Positions 46,808 to 58,800 of a DNA stretch of 64,000 nt are shown in pieces. A model generated the notes under the pieces. The model did no database searches, had not been told where the DNA came from, and saw nothing but the letters and a program-made list of their open reading frames with translations. Within the stretch, counting starts at the first letter, position 1. Each line of letters starts with the position of its first letter. The DNA comes from Cladorhizidae sp. MBARI D1340-BT2 (lineage: Eukaryota > Porifera > Demospongiae > Poecilosclerida > Cladorhizidae), in assembly GCA_028752905.1 (NCBI GenBank), contig JAQNBH010000014.1, forward strand, positions 31,458,276-31,522,275, in the 5' to 3' direction. Position numbers and translations under genes: made by a program.

Positions 46808-49800
46808 TTTTTAGCATATATTAACTAAAATTAAAGTTATATCTCATGAAATATATAACTGCTGAAATACAGTAGATATAAATCTAAATTTTCGTTGAGT
46901 GTTTGTGCCTGACGGTATTTATCGGCTCTCACATGCGGAACATTTGAAATGCTCTAGCCATTGGTCTAATGTAGCCAGAACATGAAGAGCTTTAGTCTAT
47001 AAGGTGACGGATGTGATGCTTGTAAGTACAGTTTTATTGAAGTGTCTTTAGGGTAGGTCACATAAATATATAGTGTGTGGTGGTGTGAATGATGGAGAGG
47101 TTTCTACTTGAAACATTTACTTTTGCCAATGCAAAAGCACCATTGTTAATGTGGTTGCTATGGTACCCCATTCCTCTACAACTGCAGGGACGATCCTCGC
47201 TTCCCTACCGTCCGAGGCGTGCTGCGGCACGGGATGACAGTGGAGGGCCTGAAGCACTTCATCATCTCCCAGGGCTCGTCGCGGGCCATCGTCATGATGG
47301 AGTGGGACAAACTCTGGGCATGTAACAGAAAGGTGAGGGGACGGACGACCTTGCAGCTCGTCATGCATCACCCCATTTTTATTGGCGAGCGAGCATGGGG
47401 GAGTTGGAAGGAGGAGTTTGTGTTGCCGTGTGTGTGTGCATCCTCTGAGATGTGTGTGTGTGTAGTGTGCATGTTGGTCTCCATCTGCTGAACATTCGGT
47501 CGTCTTAAATATGAAGAGCCCACCTGTTTTGAAGACTAATAAACAAGGAAATGAACGTCTTGGTGGAAAAAGCGAACTGGCTTGCAGATTCTAAGATGGA
47601 GGGATAAGAACTGGCTGCACAGGAGTTAGAACAGGCTGCATGGTTTAATGGCTGCACAGGAGTTAGAACAGGCTGCAGGGTTAATGGCTGCACAGGAGTT
47701 AGAACAGGCTGCATGGTTAATGGCTGTCTGGGAAGATACGTTACGAGTTTCATTATGACAGTTCAATTTCCCCACATGGGGGTGGCTTTGTCTTGAGGGT
47801 CGCTGGTGCAGAAGCTCCATCATGCATGGCATAGTAATATTTTCTTGCTGCTTCCTCAGACTCGAGTAGAGGAGAGGATTGGCTACATACGTAGTTGGCA
47901 ATACAGCCATGTGCGGCGAACTTCACTATTCTGTTTTGTTATTACATATAGTAATCAGCACAATTTCATTTACTGATATAGCAATATTGTAATTAAGTAT
48001 TGCAATTAAAAGGTGTAAGAGGAATCATTGGGGTGAGTGGGAGAAGAAGGACGCGTATTTACATTGTTTGGGGGATAGTGAGGAGTGGAGTAGGGATTAT
48101 TGGGATATTGGGAGTTAAGTTTAAAAAATTGTCTATTTCAACTCGTGCTATGGCCTTAGCTCGTCCTCCTAATAGTCGGAGACAGGCAGCAACATGCTCT
48201 CCAAATGCACCCTCTGCTGCTGCTGTCCTTGCAGGGCATCCAGCCTGGCCATGAGCACCCTGTCCATGTCATCGACTTCGACTTGTCCTTTTCATTTCTT
48301 GCGTGGGTGGTCAAGTTGTTGTGGTGTGAGGGTACTTGCTGCAGTACTGCTGTTGAGCATAAAAGAACGGTCATTAATTTTGGGATGGATACTAACCTAT
48401 CTGCTAGCAATTGCCGTCTCATCTACATGTACGTTACTTCCTTCCTCGCTTTCCTGCGGGCGGTCTGATGTAGGAGGTCTATACCACATCAAGATACAGT
48501 GTAACAAAGAATACATACATATCTAGAAAACATACGTGTCTGCCCGAGCAGGAGTAAAGTTGGTGACGGTGCTATACAAATAATACACAGAACATTCTAA
48601 TATATCATTCAACTTCACTACATAGTGAAACTTATGGTAATCACTAACATTTTGTGCTTCACAGTGTCAGTGATGAAGCTCATTGGGCCAAACAGCCGCC
48701 AACAGGACACCACCACATCTCCAGACTTCTTTGTCTTATTTTAATTTTATTCCCTGACGAACCTACATGTATATATCTCTCAGTACCTTCCACCTTTTTA
48801 TACAGTCCTGTACACAGCAGTCCTCTCCAACCTAAGTATTAATAACTACCCTTCCACAAATAACTAGCTACACAAATAACTATCCTTCCACAAATTTTAC
48901 ATAGCTGGTATCCTACCTTGCCAGAAACCTCGATCCAGGCATTGTCCTTGGCCCTCTGATCTTTGTAACATCGCGAAGACACCTGCCAAAGTCAGGTATA
49001 ACACCATACAGCCTCCACCAGTTTTTCGTCATGCATTGTAAAGAATGGGTAGCTTCAATTGGAAACACGTAACACCATTGTCACGTGAAAATCTAAAACG
49101 ATCTGATTGGTTGGACGCTGAGCAGTAGACGTTGGAATAGAATCCAAGTCTACTCTATCGTCAACCTCCGTGGCGTCACAGCGTCAAAACGGTAGCGGTT
49201 CATAATTGACGATACGTTTGACGATGCCGATGCGCTGACCTACCGTCATATTATGAACCGGCCTTAATGGTTGCTCTGATCCGCATCAAACCACCTAGGG
49301 AGGTGGCCAGAATAATGCGCATTAATTATTTTGAATTCAGTGTGGATGCGACCAATGCACATTGGCTTGTGCAGTGTGGACATCTTGGATGTGTCTGTTC
49401 ACACTGGCCCGAAGTGACACGTCGCGTCAGTGTTGTGATATTGGGAACGTGAAGTCGCGTCAGTGTTGTGATATTGGGAATGTGGAGTCGCGTCAGTGTT
49501 GTGATATTGGGAACGTGAAGTCGCATCAGTGTTGTGATATTGGGAATGTGGAGTCGCGTCAGTGTTGTGATATTGGGAATGTGAAGTCGCATCAGTGTTG
49601 TGATATTGGGAACGTGAAGTCACGTCAGTGTTGCGCGTGAACGGACTCTATTTCTATTCTAGCTGTGGAAAGGGTGTGTCAGTAGACACCTGATGGTGTG
49701 CTTTATTTGTGTTTCTGAACCTGCTGAGGGAAGAGATGGGAGAGTAAAGGTTGATGGAGATCCAGGGAATCTCCCTAGTATTTGTCTGTATCCCTCAGTC

Positions 49801-52800
49801 ATATAGAGATTGACAGTTCGTAAGGTAATGGGTGGAGTTCGTAATTCAAGGCAAATCGATAGTTTGATAACGATGAGAATTGCTGTACACATGAAAGGCT
49901 TCTCTATGCGTAGTGAACTGGCCTTTGTTGAAGGAAAGGCTTGCCAGGGGAAAATATTTGTTAAAGCTACATCTTGGGGTGAAGGTTTGCTAAGCTTTAC
50001 TTAAGATGTGAGCTTCTTCCCCAGCTAAACCCAGGGAAAAGCTTGCAGAATAAGGCAGAAAAGCTTGCTAGGGGGAAATATTTGTTAAAGCTACATCTTG
50101 GGGTGAAGGTTTGCTAAGCTTTACTTAAGATGTGAGCTTCTTCCCCAGCTAAACCCAGGGAAAAGCTTGCAGAATAAGGCAGAAAAGCTTGCTAGGGGGA
50201 AATATTTGTTAAAGCTACATCTTGGGGTGAAGGTTTGCTAAGCTTTACTTAAGATGTGAGCTTCTTCCCCAGCTAAACCCAGGGAAGGGCTTGCAGAGTA
50301 AGGCAGAATAAAGCTATCTTAGCCTGGAGGTTTGCTAAGCTTCCTTAGAGACAAGGCTTGCCAATACTAGCTAGCACACAAGCTATGACTTATAACCAGT
50401 GAAGGCCCAGCTACTAGCTGAGGAGAGAGGTCCTAGCCTGACACAGATACAGAATTACTTACTTACTTTATCAATGGACTTGATGACATCTTTTTGGAGT
50501 CTCTTAAAGTTGGGCAGTGAGGCCTTAGAGCCGCCTTTATGCACAATTATGCATGCGCTATGGCAACCTATAAAAAATCTGGCCAGAAGTTTGCGCTGAC
50601 TTTGAGGGGGGGGGGGGGGGGGGGGCACTGCAGTCAAAGGTAGAATTGGTGTGCATGTGGTAACCATCGGTTTCTCCCACTATATATGTGTGTAATGGTG
50701 GTAAGTGGTAAACACTTACGTGTGCCTAAATATTAAATAGTGCTAACATTTTTAAACAAAATAGTTTACTCCCTTAAAATATGCACAACTGACATGTAGT
50801 TTTGACTCTGTGCATGTTTCTTCATGTCTCATCTGTCTGTGGTTGCCTAGGTGATAGACCCTATTGCCCCTCGTCACACTGCACTAAAGAAGGACGATGT
50901 GGTCCCACTACTCCTTCCAGGGGTGAAGGAAGTCAGCGAGATGAAAGCAAAACACCCCAAGGTCACTTGCACGCGCCAGTCACATGAGATACACATTGCA
51001 CCAACACCACACTGGGTGGAGGCAGGTTGAAGTAGGTTGACCATAGCTTTATGGGGACACACACTGGACCAACATCACACTGGGTAGAGGCAGGTTGAAA
51101 TAGGTTGCTATGGGGGCACACACTGGACCAACACCACACTGGGTTGAGGCAGGTTGAAGTAGGTTGACAATAGCTCTATAGGGACACACACTGGACCAAC
51201 ACCACACTGGGTGGAGGCAGGTTGAAGTAGGTTGACAATAGCTCTATGGGGACACACACTGGACCAACATCACACTGGGTGGAGGCAGGTTGAAGTAGGT
51301 TGACAATAGCTTTATGGGGACACACACTGGACCAACACCACACTGGGTGGAGCAGGTAGAAGTAGGTTGACAATGGCTCTTTGTGGACACACACTGGACC
51401 AACATCACACTGGGTGGAGGCAGGTTGAAGTAGGTTGACAATAGCTGTATGGGGACACACACTGGACCAACACCACACTGGGTGGAGGCAGGTTGAAGTA
51501 GGTTGACAATAGCTGTATGGGGACACACACTGGACCAACATCACACTGGGTAGAGGCAGGTTGAAGTAGGTTGACAATAGCTGTGTGGGGACACACACTG
51601 GAGCTGTATGGGGACACACACTGGACCCAACATCACACTGGGTAGAGGCAGGTTGAAGTAGGTTGACAATAGCTCTATGGGGAAACACACTGGACCAACA
51701 CCACACTGGGTTGAGGCTGGTTGAAGTAGGTTGGCAATAGCTCAATGGGGAAATACACTGAACTAACACCACACTGGGTGGAGGCAGGTTGAAGTAGGCT
51801 GACAATAGTTCTATGGGGACACACACTGGACCAACATCAGACTGGGTGGAGGCAGGTTGAAGTATGTACATAGGTTGACATAGCTCTTGGCTATGAAGGC
51901 AACATCAAATGAGTATGTGATGATCTTTGCCTTCCCTGCCTTCTCTAGAACGCAGAGGTCGGCATGAAGGAGGTGTGGTATTCTTCTCATGTGCTGGTGG
52001 AGGGGGAGGATGCGCAGACTCTGAAGGAGGGAGAGAAGGTGACCCTGGTGAACTGGGGGAACGTGCACATCACTCACATGGACCGGTACGTGTGAGAATA
52101 TCTTCAATGCACACCTGGCGCTGGTGGGAGTATGCGTGGCGTCCGGATGAAAATCTGAATAGTGTGCCTATTCTACAGCTCCGTAATCTTAGGTCTCAAT
52201 TGCTAGGGGGTGGAGCTTCTTATTTTCCACATGCACCCATAGCCTAGGGCTTAGCTAGGAGGCAGTGCTCCATAACTTCTACCCACACTCATAAGGTTGT
52301 GACGGAACTTCAAAGCCTTTTCACTCTTTTATGTGGTCAGCATGGACCTTCAAGCTTTGAGCTGTAGCTCTCAGTTGCTACAAGCGTCGAGTATGCTAGT
52401 AATCCAACGTAAGTCTTGCACGCACACGCACACACCTTTTTCTTTTTTTTACAATGGCAGATGGCAATTTAAAAAATTAATAGATTTTTTTTAACTCTTA
52501 TTTCGGCTAAAACTCACTTTGGCAGCTTCTTGGCTGCCCAAAGGTTCTTGGCTGCCCAAAGGGTGCATCTGTTGACTTATTAACACTTCCACTGGCAGAT
52601 TGAAGATTGATTATTCATCACATTAAAAAGGGATGAAGAATATTGCCTGGTAACCGTGTATCAGGTAATAGCTAGTGATTTTGTTGCTTAGCAAAGTCAC
52701 ATTTATGTTAATCTCGGTTTAAGAAACAGGAAGTGTAAAGGCCAAATTTCTTCCACCAGATGTTGCTCAACAGTTGACCATTTCCCACTGAGCTTCAGGT

Positions 52801-55800
52801 TAGCCATCCACAAACAATTTTGGTTGCTTAGAAACGAACCAATGAATATAATTATCTCTATTTATAAAACCACTTTTGTAATAATAGTCATCTAGTAATC
52901 TCGTCATGTTGGCCATAGAAGTACTTGGTGGACAGCATTAGGCCATGCGACATGGCCGAGAAATTTGAAAGGTTGAAAATTGTGATAAATGTTGGTTGCT
53001 TAGCAACCACCGTAGCCAGCCAGACAGCTTCAACACTGACTACCCTTCTCTGAGGAGTGTGAAGGACCCACCCCTATTAGGACATATACCTCCCGTATAT
53101 ATACCTCCTGGACAAAAAAGAACAGACAATTACCACCTGGACAAATACCCCCTATGCCAATTACCAACAGGACATGTACCCCCCATAAAAAAAAAAATGG
53201 GGGAAACGGGAAATAAAATGTATAAGGGAATAAAATCCCAGCTTTCATCCTAAAATCATATATGTGATAAGTGAAAATATTTATGGGGTGTGTAAATGTC
53301 CAGAGGGTATTTGTCCAGGTGGTAGTTGTAGCGGTCAAAAATAACTTTACGTTGCGTTTCTTTACAACGTATGTGGTATGCTCGAGCGTTTAAAAAGCAA
53401 CGCATGATCAACCATTCAAGAACACACGGATAATAGTACGCACGAACATTGCAACGCACCTTTGGAATGCATCGTTGTTTAATTTTAACTCGATCTGTAC
53501 ACGTGACAAATAGAGTACGAACGCATTTGGGCGGCAGTTCCATTTAGGTAGCACTGCAGCAGCGGGCCAGTTTAGGTAGCTCTGTCAAACTGATGATGCA
53601 CCCACAAGCCAAAGCATTACCTTGTCTGCCTCGGAATAGATGGCAATATGAACTGCCATGCAGCAATGTCCAACCACGAGATGTCTAACCTACACCAAAA
53701 GATGACTCTCAAAGAGTAGTAATCATTGCTTTGAAGAAAGCCTCTACTGTAGTTTGTAGGCCATCATCTCATCAGCCAGGATTATATATTAAACAAAGTT
53801 GTCACTGTAATATAGTCGTAATGCTTGTATAGAAAGGCATTTCAGGTTCCTGACTTCATATTCCTTGTGAGCTACCAATTTTCTATAATTCATGGCATGG
53901 CACAAAAACTTACCTGTCACTTGAGCCTCGACAACCAATTTACTCATTGAACAAAAGGTCATGTGGGATGGCAGATAGTGTTTCAGGAAGCTCAGGTCAC
54001 CCTACCTAGTTACCATCAATATCTTGCTTGGGTGCTTCAAGCCTTAGGTTAAGGTTCAGAATTCTGTGCTTTTTGTATGGCGAGTACACCATAGCACGAG
54101 AGAGATGTAAGCTAGCTGACTTTACTCGAGCGAGCGACTAAATGCATCATGTGAACGTTTAATTTCTTTTTAGTACACAATGCATGCATACCAGCTGCTC
54201 AGCGCAGCTACGTTTTCGAAGGACGCTTGAAAAAACAGTAAGAAATGCACGCATAACGCTTATGTTTAAAATGTAGTACGCACTTTGTTCGAAAATGCAG
54301 CATAAAGTAATTTTTGGCCGCTACTGTGTGTCCTAGAACCGGATCCACCATAACCAGCCACAGCTTCAACACTGACCACACCTGCTCTGAGGAGTGTTCA
54401 CTTATGAAGGACACACCATAGCCAGCCATAGCTTCAACACTGTCCACACCTGCTCTGAGGAGTGTTCACTTATGAAGGACACACCATAGCCAGCCATAGC
54501 TTCAACACTGTCCACACCTGCTCTGAGGAGTGTTCACTTATGAAGGACCCACCATAGCCAGCCATAGCTTCAACACTGACCACACCTGCTCTGAGGAGTG
54601 TTCACTTATGAAGGACACACCATAGCCAGCCATAGCTTCAACACTGACCACACCTGCTCTGAGGAGTGTTCACTTATGAAGGACCCACCATAGCCAGCCA
54701 TAGCTTCAACACTGACCACACCTGCTCTGAGGAGTGTTCACTTATGAAGGACCCACCATAGCCAGCCATAGCTTCAACACTGACCACACCTGCTCTGAGG
54801 AGTGTTCACTTATGAAGGACCCACCATAGCCAGCCATAGCTTCAACACTGACCACACCTGCTCTGAGGAGTGTTCACTTATGAAGGACCCACCATAGCCA
54901 GCCATAGCTTCAACACTGACCACACCTGCTCTGAGTGTTCACTTATGAAGGACCCACCATAGCCAGCCATAGCTTCAACACTGACCACACCTGCTCTGAG
55001 GAGTGTTCACTTATGAAGGACACACCATAGCCAGCCATAGCTTCAACACTGACCACACCTGCTCTGAGGAGTGTTCACTTATGAAGGACCCACCATAGCC
55101 AGCCATAGCTTCAACACTGACCACACCTGCTCTGAGGAGTGTTCACTTATGAAGGACCCACCATAGCCAGCCATAGCTTCAACACTGACCACACCTGCTC
55201 TGAGGAGTGTTCACTTATGAAGGACCCACCATAGCCAGCCATAGCTTCAACACTGACCACACCTGCTCTGAGGAGTGTTCACTTATGAAGGACACACCAT
55301 AGCCAGCCATAGCTTCAACACTGACCACACCTGCTCTGAGTGTTCACTTATGAAGGATTAGGCCTGTCCACATTATTCTAGAATAATTTTGAGAATTATA
55401 GGCTGTGGTGGGAATAATGGGTGGCTTTTCTCAGAATTAGCTTACATCCTGATGTGCTTTATTTGGAATATTGAGGTTTAGCTGATTTGGACTTAGCAGT
55501 TTGCCAAGACACCGTTTTTCCTGAGCAGCCTAGTTGTGAGTCTAGCTACTCTAGCAGTAGCAGTACAAATTCTTCTAGTTGTTTAGAATCAAAATCCGCC
55601 ATTGAAGCTGATTCTGAAGGATTGAAATTGAGATCCCTACTGGATGTGCTTTTTAAAAAGAATACTTGAGAATAATAGGTGACTTTCTGAGAATAATAGG
55701 TGAAAAATTGGGGAAATTCTGAATAGAATAATAGGTGAAAAAATTAGAACAAATTAGAACAGGTGCCCTTAGTCATAGACCAGGAAGTCTCAGAGCAGGA

Positions 55801-58800
55801 AGTAGCAGCCCTTAGTCATAGACCAGGAAGTCTCAGAGCAGGAAGTAGCAGCCCTTAGTCTTAGACCAGGAAGTCTTAGAGCAGGAAGTAGCAGCCCTTA
55901 GTAATAAGTCTCGTGGAAGGAATCAGTTTCTAGCAGTCTTCGTTTTTGATCTTTTGAATTTGCTAGTCTCTCTATTAGAGAGATTATCTTCCTCTACACA
56001 AGGCCATAAGCTGATGTCACAAGCTCCTTCAATTCTCTGAGGAGCTATGCAAATCATTGGTAACTTCCACAGAAGTGAATGCCACATTAGCTACCCTGGA
56101 CCTTGCCAGGCTCAACTCCAAGCTAACAGTGGGTACTTGCTGCATCATGAAAGCATTGGTGATTGCATGGACTCTGTTCAAGGAGACATGGATGACATCC
56201 TAGCAACCAAGGAGAAGGTTCACTCCAGACTAACGGTCGGGAATTTGCTGCGTCATGAAAGCATTGGTGATTGCATGGACTCTGTTCAAGGAGACATGGA
56301 TGACATCCTAGCAACCAAGGAGAAGGTTCACTCCAGACTAACAGTCGGGTACTTGCTGCATCATGAAAGCATTGGTGATTGCATGGACTCTGTTCAAGGA
56401 GACATGGATGACATCTTAGTGACCAAGGAGAAGGTTAGGTATCAAGAAGTATTTGGCCAGCACGAAAGTGAAGCGCTCGTGTTAGTCTGGTAGTGGAAAG
56501 ACCACACGAGTCCATAAGGTCACCGGGGTTTGGGCCACAGGAGGGGACGTGCTTAGGAATGCAAAGATAATTTTTCTTATCCCTCTTAGAATTTTATCCA
56601 AGAGCAAGGAAAATTTGACAGACATCCTTAAGCTTTTCTATGGTGAAGAAGAAGACCGTGAGAAAGTGTTGAATGACATAAGAAGATCCAATGGTGCAGG
56701 AGTGTGCTTCATCCAAGTATACTGGCCTCGAGATGATGGCAACTCGGTGATCTATGACGTACTATATCTTCCCGAGGCAATGATCATCGTGACATCTCCT
56801 CCAGTAGGCTTAGCAATGAAGCACCAGTGACCAGACGAATTAAAGTGCTTGACTTTACTCAACAACAGATTTTTTTGAATACATCGGTAACTTTCAATTC
56901 AGTTCTGATGTATCCCAAAGTGACACCTCATCGACTCAACTGAAAGCAAGTTCCTATTGCAATGTCTTATGTGCTACTTACCAGTGCATGAAGCCATGGT
57001 CTGCTACCTATACAAACACCAGAATGGTGAGATCCATGAACTGAGACTGACATCTGGGAGGACCTGGTCTATTCTATTACGCAAGCTAAGACAAACTTGT
57101 AGGACAGCTCGACTTCGTTCACTGAAAGATCTTATGTGGAAAAGACTTGGACTATTTCAGGAAGTTATGTTGCCTTGCCTTCGACATGGTCGCTCAGTCC
57201 AGGCAAGTAGTTCCCCAGGATGATAGTGAAGTGGACCTTTCATTGGATACTGGTGCCGATGACGGACCTTCCCTTGGCTTGGTGGCCATTGACAGTACAG
57301 CTGGATGATACGGATTTGACGATACATACTCCTTTCTTCATCTCGCCTTTCAGGAATATCTTGCAGCTTTCTACTTGGCCGAACTTGAAGAGGAACAAAT
57401 GAAGTTGATCAAGTTGTACGCGGGGAAGAAGCAGATGCAGGTGATGTGGAAGTTCTACTGTGGCATGGTGAACTCTGAAGACAAAGCAGCTCTAGTAGAA
57501 CGCCTCATGAGGTCTGCGGAGTCCTTGTTTGTGCAGAGTCCAATGTGCATTTGAGTCTCAACAACGTAACGTGTTGGCTGCTGACTTGACTGCTGTGGGC
57601 TATGCTATCTCCACTACTTCTCACCTTGTTACAGAGCTAGATATGTCAGTATGTCACTGGTCCTGATCATGTTAGAGCGTTCTATAGAGAAGTTGGCAAC
57701 AAGAAGTTAAACTGTTTACTAACACTTGGACTACATTATTGATGACAATGCAGAAGCTCTAGCTAATGGACTAAGTCTTGCAAAGACTCAAACTCTCGGA
57801 TAAGAAGATTGGTGATGATGTGCTGCAGCTCTTTGAGGCACTCAATCCTACAATACATTGAATCAAGAGGATAGCAATCTTGGTGATAGTGTGGCAGCTA
57901 GCTGATCTTGTGAGCCATATACCCGATCTGGTACTGATGATATTCCAACTAGTCCAGGAATATTCTGCTCTACAAACCAAACTTCTGTTTACTGTGTATC
58001 TCTACCACTTGCCCTTGTTTTGTCTCATGACTGACTCACTCTTATAATCTAAACTAGCACCTTACTGTGGTTTATATAATTATGTATGTTTGGGTAGAGA
58101 TGAAACATTTTTGAAAGATGAATACACGAGTGCTTCATCTTGTATGTAGCAAGTGTGCTAGTAAAACACTAACCACAAGTGTTCTAATAATATACCCCAA
58201 CAACAAGTGTGCTAATAATAGATGACTAACAATTGCGTTAATAATAGACCCCCAACAAGTGTGCTAATAATAGATGCTTACCAAGTACTAATAATAGATG
58301 CTTAACAAGTGCTAATAATAGACAAGTGTGAAATAACTCCAACAGCAAGTGTCCTAAAACTGTGAAATAATGCAGGATGTGTGTGATGTGCTGAAACACT
58401 AACCCAGGTCTTCTGTTTCACATCTTTTATTGTTTGCGTTGTCATGGCACCACACCCCCTAGTCATCATCTATATGGCTGGCCTTAGTGGGGACATCAGA
58501 CATGTGGGTGTGAAAACTTTCAAATTGGGTCACTTGCCTGAATGTTGAGAAACGAGCGATCATCGAGAAGAGTCACTATAATTATTATAATTTTATGCTA
58601 TGGCAACCGAGTGTTTGGGCTTGAGGATCTCAGCAAGATATCATGAACTCATTGTTCCTATCTCCCATTCAATTTTGGGAGTGCCAGCACACTCTGTTAA
58701 TATAGGGAGTACCAGCACACTCTCTGTTAATATAGGGAGTGCCAGCACACCCTCTGTTAATATAGGGAGTGCCAGCACACTCTGTTAATATAGGGAGTGC

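Noticed and set aside
45558..46828. Frames of up to 367 codons with [12 protein letters not shown] or GVTLGEQH repeats
   Set aside because: Translation of the 42-bp array (14 codons per unit) in several frames at once.
48156..48422. Minus-strand frame ending in a Gln-rich coiled-coil-like tail
   Set aside because: Too short and interrupted by stops upstream; could be a transposon-protein remnant, not enough to annotate.
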